The translations under genes and the position numbers were made by a program. The notes under the pieces were generated by a model that was not told the DNA's origin, did no database searches, and saw only the letters and a list, made by a program, of their open reading frames with translations. A stretch of DNA of 64,000 bases from Thermoanaerobacterium sp. PSU-2 (lineage in GTDB: Bacteria; Bacillota; Thermoanaerobacteria; Thermoanaerobacterales; Thermoanaerobacteraceae), in assembly GCF_002102475.1 (NCBI RefSeq), contig NZ_MSQD01000002.1, forward strand, positions 124,001 through 188,000, given 5' to 3'. Each line of letters starts with the position of its first letter. Within the stretch, counting starts at the first letter, position 1. Below are positions 19,894 through 29,835 of the stretch, one piece after another.

Positions 19894-19992
19894 TTATATT
19901 CCTCCATTTCAATAATACTATTATTCGACATAAAATTGCATTTTCCTTCAAAAAATATTCAAAAAAGTAGATTATTTTGACATAAAAGCTAT

Positions 19993-20022
19993 GTTATAAA
20001 TAATGAAAGAAATATATGTCAG
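19993..20022 (-). promoter_or_regulatory. Candidate sigma-A-type promoter of the fla/che operon
   Basis: On the minus strand CTGACA (20022-20017) and TATAAC (19998-19993) are separated by 18 nt; each differs from consensus at one base. It lies about 100 nt upstream of flgB. A second hexamer, TTGACA (20042-20037), lies just upstream but lacks a good -10 partner. No sigma-D consensus was seen. The assignment is sequence inference only. Confidence 0.45.
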
Positions 20023-20031
20023 TATTTATCA

Positions 20032-20046
20032 AATTTTGTCAAAATA
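20032..20046. promoter_or_regulatory. CodY-box-like dyad upstream of flgB
   Basis: The 15-mer AATTTTGTCAAAATA matches the CodY consensus AATTTTCWGAAAATT at 12 of 15 positions; the mismatches are at positions 7, 9 and 15. It lies 10 nt upstream of the proposed -35 element of the fla/che promoter. The codY gene is the next gene upstream. Confidence 0.35.
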
Positions 20047-20080
20047 TATTATATCACTGGATGATTTTAAAGACCATAAG

Positions 20081-20112
20081 AAAAAAGTCCTAAATTTACT
20101 TAGGACTTTTTT
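20081..20112 (-). terminator. Intrinsic terminator after codY
   Basis: A perfect 13-bp inverted repeat (20081-20093 and 20100-20112) with a 6-nt loop begins 4 nt after the codY stop. On the minus strand it ends in TTTTTT, as in a rho-independent terminator. It separates the hslVU-codY unit from the flagellar operon. The A-tract on the other arm makes it potentially bidirectional. Confidence 0.9.
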
Positions 20113-20116
20113 CGCA

Positions 20117-20875
20117 TTATCTTTTTAATTTTTTAAGCTCATCTATAAGTTTATCATTCAAAATTTTTATGTGGGTTCCTTTCATTCCTAACGATCTGGA
20201 TTCAATAACACCAGCACTTTCAAATTTTCTCAAAGCATTAACAATCACAGACCTTGTTATCCCGACTTTATCGGCAATCTTGCTGGCTACAAGCAAACCT
20301 TCGTTTCCATCCAACTCTTCAAATATGTGAATCACAGCTTCTAATTCTGAATAAGATAATGTTGCCAAAGCCATCTGTACTACTGTGCGTTTCCTTTCAT
20401 CTTCCTCCATTTCATAATTCTTAGATCTTAATATTTCTAATCCTATGACTGTTGCACCGTATTCAGCTAAAATAATATCATCATCAGTAAATTTATCTCC
20501 TACTCTTAAAAGCATTAAGGTGCCCAGTCTATTTCCTCCACCAAAAACAGGAACTATAGTTTCAAAAACATCGCCTTTTTTTATAAGCATGGCTTTGCTT
20601 TCTTTAGTCAAATTTACAGACGTTTCTGCTATCTTTAAAAGCTCATCATTAAAATCTTCTGAAAGCTGCATCCCTTTGACTATCGATTCATCTATATCTC
20701 CCACAAATTTCTCCATATTTTTCCCTAAGAGCTTGCCTCTCCTGCTTACTATAAAGACATCGCAGTTGATAACATCCTTCAGTATCTCAGACAATTCATT
20801 AAAATCAACTGGCTGAACACCTGTCTTTTGAAGTACCTTATTTACCTTTCTAATTTTCTCTAATAGTATCCCCAT
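20117..20875 (-). CDS. codY: GTP/branched-chain amino acid sensing repressor CodY
   Basis: CodY is the global nutritional repressor of low-G+C Firmicutes. The 252 residues comprise an N-terminal GAF-type ligand domain (about 1-155), a linker helix and a C-terminal winged helix (about 200-245). The latter includes [20 protein letters not shown] and GTHIKIL. The ATG at 20875 has AGGAGG six bases upstream; a longer in-frame extension would run into hslU. It follows hslV-hslU, as in Bacillus, but the xerC/codV gene usually heading this unit is absent. Confidence 0.97.
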   Translation of the reverse strand: MGILLEKIRKVNKVLQKTGVQPVDFNELSEILKDVINCDVFIVSRRGKLLGKNMEKFVGDIDESIVKGMQLSEDFNDELLKIAETSVNLTKESKAMLIKKGDVFETIVPVFGGGNRLGTLMLLRVGDKFTDDDIILAEYGATVIGLEILRSKNYEMEEDERKRTVVQMALATLSYSELEAVIHIFEELDGNEGLLVASKIADKVGITRSVIVNALRKFESAGVIESRSLGMKGTHIKILNDKLIDELKKLKR

Positions 20876-20888
20876 TATTATCCTCCTC

Positions 20889-22271
20889 TTAAAGTATGTA
20901 TTTGTTAACATCAAATTTGCTTAAATTATCTTTTAGCTGTTCATTGATATAATTCTTATCGATAATCACTTTGCCACCAGTTATGTCAGGAGCTTCAAAC
21001 GATAGCTTTTCAAAAAGCTTCTCCATTACCGTGTGTAACCGTCTTGCACCTATATCTTCAGATTGTTGATTTATTATATAAGCAATTTCTGCAATCCTAT
21101 CTATTCCATCATCTGTGTATTCAACTTCTACCCCTTCAGTGCTCAGTAATGCCGCATACTGTTTTGTCAGTGCATTTTTAGGCTCCTTCAAAATCCTTAT
21201 GAAATCTTCTTTAGTTAGAGGTTTAAGCTCCACTCTTACAGGAAATCTTCCTTGTAGCTCAGGAATTAAGTCACTTACCTTAGACACATTAAATGCACCT
21301 GCAGCTATAAAAAGAATGTAATCCGTTTTAACAGGACCGTATTTTGTCATAACCGTGCTGCCTTCCACTATAGGCAATATATCCCTTTGAACTCCTTCTC
21401 TAGATACATCTGGACCATTAGTGTATCCGCTTCCAGCAATTTTGTCAATTTCATCTATAAAGATTATTCCATCTTGTTCTGTTCTCCTGATGGCCTCATC
21501 GATAACTTCATCCATATCAATCAAACTTTGGGCTTCTTCAGATTCTAAAATTTTCTTCGCTTCACCTATAGGAACTTTTTTATACTTCTTTTTTTTAGGT
21601 AAAATATCAGCAAACATATCCTGCAAATTGATATTCATTTCTTCTGCACCTATATTTGAATACATTTCTAAGATAGGTGAGGAAGAATCTGTTATCTCAA
21701 TCTCAATTATCCTATCGTTTAATTCTCCGCTTCTAATTTTTTCTCTTAATTGCTCTTTTTGCATTCTTATTTCTTGCCCATCATCATCGTGAGTATCCTC
21801 ATCGCCTTGTGCATTAAACAAAAACTCAAACGGATTTTTCTGTCTTTTGCTTTTTCTGCCATTTATCAAGTAATCTAATATTCTCTCTTCTGCAAGCTCT
21901 TTTGCCCTTAACATGACATTTTGCATCTTCTCCTGCTTAACCATCCGAATGGCCGACTCAAGCAGATCTCGTATCATCGACTCTACATCTCGTCCAACAT
22001 AACCGACTTCTGTAAACTTAGTAGCCTCAACTTTAACAAAAGGAGCTTCGATAAGTTTTGCAATTCTTCGTGCTATTTCCGTTTTTCCTACGCCTGTAGG
22101 TCCAATCATCAAAATATTTTTAGGCGTTATTTCATCCTTTATTTCATCTGGTAGCAAATTTCTGCGATATCTATTCCTAAGTGCTACAGCCACAGATCTT
22201 TTTGCTAAATCTTGACCAACTATATATTTATCAAGTGCATCGACAATTTCTTTTGGAGTATAATTCTTCAT
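20889..22271 (-). CDS. hslU: HslUV protease ATPase subunit HslU (ClpY)
   Basis: HslU is the AAA+ unfoldase that feeds substrates into the HslV peptidase. The 460 residues include Walker [10 protein letters not shown] at about 57-65, the pore loop GYVGRDVE near 92-99, an acidic inserted I domain (about 130-240), Walker [11 protein letters not shown] near 275, and the sensor region [12 protein letters not shown]. Length matches family members. It lies 13 nt after hslV. Confidence 0.97.
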   Translation of the reverse strand: MKNYTPKEIVDALDKYIVGQDLAKRSVAVALRNRYRRNLLPDEIKDEITPKNILMIGPTGVGKTEIARRIAKLIEAPFVKVEATKFTEVGYVGRDVESMIRDLLESAIRMVKQEKMQNVMLRAKELAEERILDYLINGRKSKRQKNPFEFLFNAQGDEDTHDDDGQEIRMQKEQLREKIRSGELNDRIIEIEITDSSSPILEMYSNIGAEEMNINLQDMFADILPKKKKYKKVPIGEAKKILESEEAQSLIDMDEVIDEAIRRTEQDGIIFIDEIDKIAGSGYTNGPDVSREGVQRDILPIVEGSTVMTKYGPVKTDYILFIAAGAFNVSKVSDLIPELQGRFPVRVELKPLTKEDFIRILKEPKNALTKQYAALLSTEGVEVEYTDDGIDRIAEIAYIINQQSEDIGARRLHTVMEKLFEKLSFEAPDITGGKVIIDKNYINEQLKDNLSKFDVNKYIL

Positions 22272-22284
22272 GCTAAGTCCCTCC

Positions 22285-22815
22285 TTACAAGCTTTCTACT
22301 GTTATATGATCGTTTGTATATACGCAAATTTGAGATGCAATCTCAAGGGACTTTCTCGCGATTTCATCTACCGGCAAATCTGTATTGTACCTTAGGGCAA
22401 GTGCTGCCGACATTGCAAAATTTCCACCGGAACCAATCGCAATTACATCGTTATCTGGCTCAATCACTTCGCCATTGCCAGAAATGACTAAGGTGACATT
22501 TTTATCTGCTGCAATTAAAAGTGCCTCTAACTTTTTTAGAATTTTGTCTTTTCTCCATTCCTGTGCAAGCTCAACAGCAGCTCTTTTTAAATTTCCACCA
22601 TATTGCTCTAACTTTTCTTCAAACATTTCAGATAAAGTAAATGCATCAGCTACTGATCCAGCGAAACCAATCAACACCTCATCATTGTACAACCTTCTGA
22701 TCTTCTTAGCTCCGTGTTTTAAAATTGTATTTTCACCAAATGTTACTTGCCCATCACCAGCCATTGAAACTTTATTGCCGCGTCTTACGGCAACTATAGT
22801 AGTACCTTTAAACAA
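22285..22815 (-). CDS. hslV: HslUV protease peptidase subunit HslV (ClpQ)
   Basis: HslV is the proteasome-beta-like threonine peptidase. I placed the start at TTG 22815, which has GGGGGGTGAAAG upstream. This gives a 176-residue precursor [12 protein letters not shown] in which catalytic Thr5 would be exposed by removing four residues. The following [10 protein letters not shown] and [12 protein letters not shown] motifs are typical. The longer in-frame extension has no ribosome site. It is the first gene of hslV-hslU-codY. Confidence 0.95.
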   Translation of the reverse strand: MFKGTTIVAVRRGNKVSMAGDGQVTFGENTILKHGAKKIRRLYNDEVLIGFAGSVADAFTLSEMFEEKLEQYGGNLKRAAVELAQEWRKDKILKKLEALLIAADKNVTLVISGNGEVIEPDNDVIAIGSGGNFAMSAALALRYNTDLPVDEIARKSLEIASQICVYTNDHITVESL

Positions 22816-22841
22816 ACTTTCACCCCCCAAAAAACAATATA

Positions 22842-22870
22842 ATATTAACACAAAATTTATAACATTTCAA
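22842..22870 (-). promoter_or_regulatory. Candidate promoter of hslV-hslU-codY
   Basis: On the minus strand TTGAAA (22870-22865) and TAATAT (22847-22842) are 17 nt apart in the 85-nt gap between topA and hslV. The match is four to five of six bases per element in a very AT-rich context, so chance is possible. Confidence 0.35.
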
Positions 22871-22900
22871 TAATATTTCAAAATTTTTTATATATTTAAA

Positions 22901-24958
22901 TTACTTTACATAATCACAATTACTGCATTTGATAATCTTTCGCCCTTTTGAATACTTCTCAACAAGCAAGGCCCCACATTTGGGACATGTTTCTGATATA
23001 GGTCTATCCCAAAACATAGTGCCACAATTGGAGGAATTTTCACATGCGTAATAAATCTTACCTTTTTTGCTTTTCTTGATGATTATTTTGCCTCCACATT
23101 TAGGACATGTAACACCAATTTCTTCGTACAATGGTTTAGTATTTTTACACTCTGGAAATCCCGGACAAGCTAAAAATTTACCATAACGGCCGTATTTTAT
23201 AACCATATTTCTGCCGCAGAATTCGCATTTAATATCAGTTTCTTCATCTTTTATTTCAATATCTTTCATTTGTTCTTCTGCTATCTTTAGTGAATCATTA
23301 AAACCATTGTAAAATTCATCGATGACATCACACCACTTTTCAATTCCTTCTTCTATTCTGTCCAGTTGCTCCTCCATTTGAGCTGTAAATTTTACATCTA
23401 CTATGTCTGGAAAGAACTCTTTCATTACATCTGTTACAATGAATCCCAATTCCGTAGGTTTAAGATTTTTCTTTTCTTTTATCACATATCCTCGCTCTAA
23501 CAATGTAGATATTATAGGAGCGTAAGTGCTTGGCCTTCCTATACCTTTTTCTTCAAGCTCTTTTATCAGTGTAGCTTCAGTATATCTTGCAGGTGGCTGC
23601 GTAAAATGCTGCTCTGGCTTTAGTTCTTTTAATTTCAAAAAATCTCCGCTATTAAGCATTGGAAGCATCTTATCTTCATTTTCATTTTCCTCATCATCTG
23701 TGTAAACCGCCATAAAACCAGCAAACTTAATTTTAGAGCCACTTGCCTTAAACACATAATTTTTATTAATAATATCAACATTCATCGTATCATATAAGGC
23801 CGGTGACATTTGACTTGCCAAAAATCTGCTCCAAATCAATTTATACAATTTATATTGATCTGGCTTTAAGGAATCCTTAATTTTTTCAGGGTCTAAATCT
23901 ATATATGTAGGTCTTATAGCTTCATGAGCATCTTGAACATTCCCTCCCTTTTTTGAATATGTAGCATTTGGATTTGCATATTCCTTTCCGTATTTCCGCA
24001 ATATATACTCATAGGCTGCTTTTTTAGCTTCATCTGAAACTCTTGTCGAGTCTGTTCTCATGTAAGTTATTAATCCGAGGCTGCCTTCACCTTTTATTTC
24101 TACACCTTCATAAAGTTGCTGTGCAATCATCATGGTCTTTTTCGCAGTAAAACCCAATGTTTTTGAGGCTTCTTGTTGCATTGTGCTTGTTATGAAAGGA
24201 GGCGAAGGATTTCTCTTTTTCGTACCTATTTTAACATTTTCTACTACATAATCGTCTGTCAAATCTTCTACTATTTTATTTACATCATTCTCATTTTTTA
24301 ACTCTACTTTTCCATCTTTTGTACCATAAAATTTTGCTTCAAAAGACTGTGACTTTTTTTCTTTATACAAATACGCCGATATGCTCCAGTACTCCTCCGG
24401 TTTAAAATCCTCAATTTCCTTTTCTCTATCACAAATCAATCTTGTTGCTACTGATTGAACTCTACCTGCACTCAAGCCTCTCTTTATTTTTTTCCAGAGC
24501 AAAGGACTTATATTATAACCTACAAGTCTATCTAAAATTCGCCTAGCCTGCTGTGCGTCAACCAAATTCATATCTATCTTCCTTGGATTTTTAATGGCAT
24601 TCTGAATGGCATTTTTTGTTATCTCATGGAACTCTATCCTGCATTTTTCATTAATATCAATATTCAATAAACTTGCCAAATGCCATGATATAGCTTCCCC
24701 TTCCCTATCCGGGTCCGTTGCAAGGTAAATTTTCGATGCATTTTTTGCCTCTTTTTTTAACTTCTCGATTATCGGTCCTTTTCCACGAATCGTTATGTAT
24801 TTTGGTTCAAAATTTTTTTCAATATCTATCCCAAGCTGACTTTTAGGCAAATCCCTTATATGCCCCATAGATGCTTCGACCTTATAATTTTTGCCTAAAT
24901 ATTTATGTATTGTTTTAGCCTTAGAAGGCGATTCTACTATTACCAAAGATTTTTCCAT
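22901..24958 (-). CDS. topA: DNA topoisomerase I
   Basis: TopA relaxes negatively supercoiled DNA by single-strand passage. The 685 residues start with the Toprim domain (VIVESPSKAKTIHKYLG; DPDREGEAISWHLA near 112). The active-site tyrosine is in GLITYMRTDSTR near 300. Three C-terminal four-cysteine zinc fingers end the protein (CEFCGRN, CPKCGGK and CPKCGAL half-sites). dprA lies 44 nt upstream. The usual downstream trmFO and xerC are missing at this locus. Confidence 0.98.
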   Translation of the reverse strand: MEKSLVIVESPSKAKTIHKYLGKNYKVEASMGHIRDLPKSQLGIDIEKNFEPKYITIRGKGPIIEKLKKEAKNASKIYLATDPDREGEAISWHLASLLNIDINEKCRIEFHEITKNAIQNAIKNPRKIDMNLVDAQQARRILDRLVGYNISPLLWKKIKRGLSAGRVQSVATRLICDREKEIEDFKPEEYWSISAYLYKEKKSQSFEAKFYGTKDGKVELKNENDVNKIVEDLTDDYVVENVKIGTKKRNPSPPFITSTMQQEASKTLGFTAKKTMMIAQQLYEGVEIKGEGSLGLITYMRTDSTRVSDEAKKAAYEYILRKYGKEYANPNATYSKKGGNVQDAHEAIRPTYIDLDPEKIKDSLKPDQYKLYKLIWSRFLASQMSPALYDTMNVDIINKNYVFKASGSKIKFAGFMAVYTDDEENENEDKMLPMLNSGDFLKLKELKPEQHFTQPPARYTEATLIKELEEKGIGRPSTYAPIISTLLERGYVIKEKKNLKPTELGFIVTDVMKEFFPDIVDVKFTAQMEEQLDRIEEGIEKWCDVIDEFYNGFNDSLKIAEEQMKDIEIKDEETDIKCEFCGRNMVIKYGRYGKFLACPGFPECKNTKPLYEEIGVTCPKCGGKIIIKKSKKGKIYYACENSSNCGTMFWDRPISETCPKCGALLVEKYSKGRKIIKCSNCDYVK

Positions 24959-25002
24959 TTTGATACCTCCAAAACAATTATTAATTATATCAAATTGTCT
25001 TA

Positions 25003-26091
25003 TTAATTAAAACTCTTTTCATATTTATTTCCAGGTAACCTGACAATAAGCCCTTTAATCGTCAGTGATGATAAAAGATAATTGACTTTAGATATAGGAA
25101 ATTTAGTTATCTCCACAATTTCTTCTATATCTCTCGGGCATTCTGATATTATAGCGTACAGTTTTTGTTCTTCACTGCTTAGTGTATTTACGAATCGCTC
25201 ATTTATTCTTGTTTTTATATCTTCTCTAAAATTATACTCATCAAGTATATCGCTGACACTTGCGACTAACTTTGCACCTTGCTTTATTAGTCCGTTTGTG
25301 CCTTGGCTGTAAGCACTTGTAATAATACCTGGAACAGCAAAAACATCTCTTCCCTGTTCCAATGCAAATTTAGCAGTAATCAAAGAACCGCTTTTAACAC
25401 CCGCCTCGACAACTAATACGCCTAGTGACAAGCCGCTTATTATCCTGTTTCTAGCAGGAAAATTGCCAGCTACAGGAAGATAATCAAGCGGATATTCAGA
25501 TACAACAGCACCTTTAGAAATTATTTCTTCCATCAATTTTTTATTTTCTTCAGGATATGCTATATTTACCCCGCACCCAAGTACTGCAATTGTCCTTCCT
25601 CCAGCTTTTATAGCGCCTTTATGAGCTTGACTGTCGATTCCTCTAGCCATTCCACTTATTATAGTAAACCCATGCTTCGATAATTCGTATGAAAATTTTT
25701 CAGACATCGATTTGCCGTACGATGTAGCATTTCTTGAACCAACTATGGCAATTGACATATCATCAGATTCAGTAATATTACCTTTTACATATAAAACTGG
25801 AGGCGCATCGTATATTTCTCGAAGTAGCTTTGGGTATTCATCATCATCTATCAATAGAACTTTTACTTTTTCTTTATGTAGCCTTTCTGCGTATTTGTAC
25901 GGTTCAATTTTTTTCGCTTCTATTATACTGTTTAAAATTCTTCCATTACTAACCACTTGTTTTATATCTTCCAAGCTTGACTTATATACATTTTCTGCAT
26001 TTCCAAAGTAATCCACAAGTTTTTTAAAAGTCTTTGAACCTACGCCATTAATTGAACTAAGCCAAACAGAAAATACTTTATTCCTATCCAT
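25003..26091 (-). CDS. dprA: DNA processing protein DprA (Smf)
   Basis: DprA binds incoming single-stranded DNA and loads RecA during transformation. The 362 residues have an N-terminal helix-hairpin-helix-like region, then the Rossmann core with VGSRNATSYGK, SGMARGIDSQAHKGA, GCGVNIAYPEEN and PLDYLPVAGNFPARNRIISG. A C-terminal winged helix covers about 300-360. The ATG is 81 nt from the start of the divergent rnhB frame. Together with comM in this window it suggests at least partial competence machinery. Confidence 0.96.
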   Translation of the reverse strand: MDRNKVFSVWLSSINGVGSKTFKKLVDYFGNAENVYKSSLEDIKQVVSNGRILNSIIEAKKIEPYKYAERLHKEKVKVLLIDDDEYPKLLREIYDAPPVLYVKGNITESDDMSIAIVGSRNATSYGKSMSEKFSYELSKHGFTIISGMARGIDSQAHKGAIKAGGRTIAVLGCGVNIAYPEENKKLMEEIISKGAVVSEYPLDYLPVAGNFPARNRIISGLSLGVLVVEAGVKSGSLITAKFALEQGRDVFAVPGIITSAYSQGTNGLIKQGAKLVASVSDILDEYNFREDIKTRINERFVNTLSSEEQKLYAIISECPRDIEEIVEITKFPISKVNYLLSSLTIKGLIVRLPGNKYEKSFN

Positions 26092-26202
26092 TATTGCACC
26101 TCAAATATATATTTAAACATTATCATTATAATAATAAAAAATAAAAAATAAAAGCAGGTATTTTATATATTTTTGTCGAATAAGTATAAGTTGGGTGATA
26201 AA

Positions 26203-26931
26203 ATGGTGAAACAATTTTTTACGATAAAAAGTTTAAAAGAGCACATATACAACTATGGATTCGAAATAGAAGGATGCAAGATAAGCAGTAATGCTTTAAG
26301 ATGGCTTGAAAAAGAAAAAAATAGATTAAATAACTTAATGAAATACGAAAATGAACTTTACAATTTAGATTATAAGTTGATTGGAGGAATTGACGAAGTA
26401 GGGCGAGGACCTTTAGCAGGTCCTGTCGTTGCAGGATGTGTCATACTTCCAAAGCAATCATTTATTCCAGATATTGATGATTCAAAAAAATTAAGCGAGT
26501 CAAAAAGAGAACTATTGTCTGAAATAATTAAAAAAAAAGCTATTGCATATGGCATTGGCATAATAGATAATGAACACATTGACAGAATAAACATACTAAA
26601 CTCCACTTATGAAGCCATGAAAGTGGCGATTTCTAATCTTAATATTAAAGCTGATTTTTTGCTGGTAGACGCAATATCAATACCAGACATTGATATTGCA
26701 CAAATGCCTATAATAAAAGGTGACGCAAAAAGCATCTCGATTGCAGCTGCATCTATAGTAGCTAAAGTTACAAGGGATAACATAATGAGAAAATACGATG
26801 AAATGTATCCACAGTATGGGTTTTGCAAAAACAAAGGTTATGGCACAAAAGAACACATAGAAGCTATAAAGAAATACGGGCCATGCCCAATACATAGAAA
26901 AACCTTTTTAAAAAGTATATTAGGTGATTGA
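26203..26931 (+). CDS. rnhB: Ribonuclease HII
   Basis: RNase HII removes ribonucleotides and RNA primers from DNA. The 242 residues carry the catalytic acidic residues in GGIDEVGRGPLAGPVV (D and E) and DDSKKLS, plus LLVDAISIPD. The C-terminal KNKGYGTKEHIEAIKKYGPC is typical. I chose the ATG at 26203 with GGGTGA upstream; an in-frame TTG at 26173 lacks a ribosome site. It forms a plus-strand pair with yraN and is divergent from dprA. Confidence 0.95.
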   Translation: MVKQFFTIKSLKEHIYNYGFEIEGCKISSNALRWLEKEKNRLNNLMKYENELYNLDYKLIGGIDEVGRGPLAGPVVAGCVILPKQSFIPDIDDSKKLSESKRELLSEIIKKKAIAYGIGIIDNEHIDRINILNSTYEAMKVAISNLNIKADFLLVDAISIPDIDIAQMPIIKGDAKSISIAAASIVAKVTRDNIMRKYDEMYPQYGFCKNKGYGTKEHIEAIKKYGPCPIHRKTFLKSILGD

Positions 26932-26935
26932 TTAC

Positions 26936-27304
26936 ATGAATAATAAAATATTAGGTAATTTGGGAGAAACAATTGCAGAAAATTATTTAAAAAAATCCGG
27001 TTATAATATTGTCTGCAAAAATTTTAGATGCTCTATCGGAGAAATAGATATAATAGCGTTAAATAAAGATAGCCTGATTTTTGTTGAAGTTAAAACAAGG
27101 ACTTCAACTAAATTCGGCTATCCCAAGGAAGCGGTAACGTACCATAAAAAAAGCAAAATCATTAAAGTCGCGGAAACTTTTTTGGCATTTAACGAAAAAT
27201 ATACAAATCATATTTTTAGATTTGATGTAATTGAGATATTAGTAGATCCAAAAACATTTAAGCTTAACAATATAAATCACATAAAAGACGCATTTACGCT
27301 TTAG
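26936..27304 (+). CDS. yraN: UPF0102 family nuclease-fold protein YraN
   Basis: This 122-residue protein belongs to the UPF0102/YraN family, which has an endonuclease-like fold. The motif order is the usual one: GETIAENYLKKSGY, the acidic GEIDIIA, then FVEVKTR, which gives the D-(E-x-K) pattern of a restriction-endonuclease-like active site. The ATG at 26936 has AGGTGA eight bases upstream, inside the end of rnhB. Its stop lies inside trpS: the two convergent genes overlap by 11 nt. The cellular role is not established. Confidence 0.93.
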   Translation: MNNKILGNLGETIAENYLKKSGYNIVCKNFRCSIGEIDIIALNKDSLIFVEVKTRTSTKFGYPKEAVTYHKKSKIIKVAETFLAFNEKYTNHIFRFDVIEILVDPKTFKLNNINHIKDAFTL

Positions 27305-28277
27305 GTAAAAGTCCCATCTTATCCTTAACTTTATTTACAGTTGCCTTTGCAATTTCACTAGCTTTTTCAGCACCGTCTTTTAATACTTCATTTATAAAAT
27401 TTAAATCTAAGTTTCTGTAATTAGATTGTATTTCCTGAAGTCTTTCTACTATGACATCAACCAGTTCTTTCTTTAAGGTTCCATACCCTTGCCCCTTAAA
27501 CCTTGCTTCCACGTCTTCTATGCTTATGTCGGTAAATGCGCTGTATAGCGTAAGCAAATTGCTTAAACCTGGTTTATTCTCAGGATCATATCTTATCATG
27601 TTCTCTGAATCTGTGACTGCCTTCATGATTTTTTTCTTTACCAGAGAAGGTTCATCTAATAAATTTATTTTGCTGTATTGATTTTCGCTGCTTTTGCTCA
27701 TTTTTTTATCAGGTTCAGTCAAGCTCATTATTCTCGAACCAGTCTTCAAAATCATCGGTTCAGGTATTACAAAAGTATCGCCAAATCTATTGTTAAATCT
27801 TATAGCTATATCTCTTGTAAGCTCTAAATGTTGTTTTTGATCATTGCCTACAGGAACAAAATTCGTATCGTATAGCAGGATATCTGCCGCCATCAGATCA
27901 GGATACGTGAACAAACCTACAGAAACAGACTCTTTACCTTTGCTTTTCTCTTTAAATTGAGTCATCCTATTTAACTCGCCAAAATATGTCATGCACTGTA
28001 GCAACCAAGCAAGTTCTGAATGCTCTTTAACATGTGATTGAACAAAAATAATCACTTTTTTTGGATCAAGGCCTATGGCAAGATAAAGTCCAGCCAGTTC
28101 GATGGATTTTTTGCGCAAAGTTTCTGGATCTTGCGGAACCGTCAATGCATGCAAATCCACAATACAAAACAAACAGCTATAATCATCTTGAAGTTTTACA
28201 AATTGTCTCATTGCTCCTAAGTAATTGCCAATATGAATATCCCCTGTTGGTTGCACACCTGAAAAAACTCTCTGCAT
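27294..28277 (-). CDS. trpS: Tryptophan--tRNA ligase
   Basis: TrpRS charges tRNA-Trp. The 327 residues show the HIGH-type motif PTGDIHIGNYLGA near 9-21 and KMSKS near 193-197, and the protein has the normal length for the bacterial enzyme. It lies 14 nt downstream of comM and no T-box leader or terminator could be seen upstream, so it is probably co-transcribed. Its last 11 nt overlap the end of yraN on the other strand. Confidence 0.97.
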   Translation of the reverse strand: MQRVFSGVQPTGDIHIGNYLGAMRQFVKLQDDYSCLFCIVDLHALTVPQDPETLRKKSIELAGLYLAIGLDPKKVIIFVQSHVKEHSELAWLLQCMTYFGELNRMTQFKEKSKGKESVSVGLFTYPDLMAADILLYDTNFVPVGNDQKQHLELTRDIAIRFNNRFGDTFVIPEPMILKTGSRIMSLTEPDKKMSKSSENQYSKINLLDEPSLVKKKIMKAVTDSENMIRYDPENKPGLSNLLTLYSAFTDISIEDVEARFKGQGYGTLKKELVDVIVERLQEIQSNYRNLDLNFINEVLKDGAEKASEIAKATVNKVKDKMGLLPKA

Positions 28278-28291
28278 CTTTCACACCTCTT

Positions 28292-29824
28292 TCAGTTGCT
28301 TATGTATTTATTGTTTAAATTTCTATACTGAAATGCTTCTACAACATGTTCATATTTAACATCATGACTTCCTTCTAGATCAGCAATCGTCCTTGCTACT
28401 TTCACTATTTTATTATAAGCTCTGGCACTAAGTCCTAATGTGTCAAAGTATTCTTTTATCATATCTGTAGTTTTTTCATCAAGTTTTATGTATTTTTTTA
28501 TCATATTATTATTTAGCTGAGAATTAAAAAATATACCACTGCCTTTATACCTTTTTAATTGAATCTCTCTTGCCTTTTTTACTCTATTGCGTATCATCTC
28601 TGATGTTTCGACATTTGTATCATCATCAAAATATTTTTGCTTGTCGACGCGATTTACTTCCACATGCAAATCGATCCTATCCAATAAAGGACCAGAAATC
28701 TTATTTTGATAACGCCTTATTTCATTAGGAGTACATCTACATTCATGAGTATCGTCGCCCAAATAGCCGCAAGGACATGGATTTAATGCGACAACGAGAA
28801 TTACTTTAGCCGGATACGTAAAAGTGGCATTGACTCGTGATATTGTCACACATTCATCTTCTAACGGTTGCCTAAGCGCTTCAATAGCATCTCTACGAAA
28901 TTCAGGAAACTCATCAAGAAATAAAACACCGTAATGCGCTAAAGAAACTTCTCCTGGTCGCGGAATCCTGCCACCGCCAACTAAAGAAACTGTTGAAATA
29001 GTATGGTGAGGCGCTCGAAAAACCCTGTTTGTCAGGAGTGATACATCTTCAGGCAAAGTCCCTGCTATGCTATGTATTTTTGTAACTTCTAATGCCTCTT
29101 CCAAAGTCATCTCTGGAAGTATGGTAGGAAACCTTCTTGCCAACATGGTTTTGCCTGAACCAGGAGGACCTACAAGCATAACATTGTGGCCACCGGCAGC
29201 AGCAATTTCAAATGCTCTTTTTGCATTTTCCTGTCCTTTTACATCAGAAAAATCTACATCATAATTTTCTCTTTTGAAAAGCTCATCAATATCGATTTTA
29301 ATACTGTTGATTACTTTTATACCGTTTATGTAATCAACAACGTCTTTTAATGATTTGACAGGTATAACTTCTACATCTTTTGTTATGGCAGCTTCTTTTG
29401 CATTTGCATACGGCAGTATTATCCTTTTAATTCCGTAGAGTCTTGCATCCATAGCCATAGGCAACGCACCTTTAATTGGCCGTAGAGAACCATCAAGTGA
29501 TAGCTCCCCCAGCAAAACTGTATCATTATCAACAGTTTTAACTTGTCCAGTGCATATAAGTATTCCTACAGCTATCGGCAGATCAAACGATGTGCCTTCT
29601 TTTTTAGTATTAGCAGGCGCTAAATTTACTGTTATTTTTTTAACCGGAAATTCGTAGCCACTATTTTTTATAGCAGCTCTTACTCTATCTCTCGATTCTT
29701 TTATCTCTGTATCGCCTAATCCGACTATATCAAAAGCAGGAAGCCCATTTGATATATCAATTTCTACATCTACTACATATCCGTCAATGCCTAAGATTGC
29801 CATGCTTTTTGTTATAGAAAGCAT
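28292..29824 (-). CDS. comM: YifB/ComM family Mg-chelatase-like AAA+ ATPase
   Basis: ComM is a hexameric helicase that promotes branch migration during natural transformation; many non-competent bacteria also keep it. The 510 residues have an N-terminal Lon-protease-like ChlI fold (about 1-165). The AAA+ core follows with Walker A LVGPPGSGKTMLARR near 219 and Walker B GVLFLDEFPEF. Next come a cysteine cluster (CPCGYLGDDTHECRC) and a C-terminal helical lid. The ATG at 29824 has GGGGG seven bases before it. It sits between rbgA and trpS. Confidence 0.95.
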   Translation of the reverse strand: MLSITKSMAILGIDGYVVDVEIDISNGLPAFDIVGLGDTEIKESRDRVRAAIKNSGYEFPVKKITVNLAPANTKKEGTSFDLPIAVGILICTGQVKTVDNDTVLLGELSLDGSLRPIKGALPMAMDARLYGIKRIILPYANAKEAAITKDVEVIPVKSLKDVVDYINGIKVINSIKIDIDELFKRENYDVDFSDVKGQENAKRAFEIAAAGGHNVMLVGPPGSGKTMLARRFPTILPEMTLEEALEVTKIHSIAGTLPEDVSLLTNRVFRAPHHTISTVSLVGGGRIPRPGEVSLAHYGVLFLDEFPEFRRDAIEALRQPLEDECVTISRVNATFTYPAKVILVVALNPCPCGYLGDDTHECRCTPNEIRRYQNKISGPLLDRIDLHVEVNRVDKQKYFDDDTNVETSEMIRNRVKKAREIQLKRYKGSGIFFNSQLNNNMIKKYIKLDEKTTDMIKEYFDTLGLSARAYNKIVKVARTIADLEGSHDVKYEHVVEAFQYRNLNNKYISN

Positions 29825-29835
29825 CAAAAATCCCC

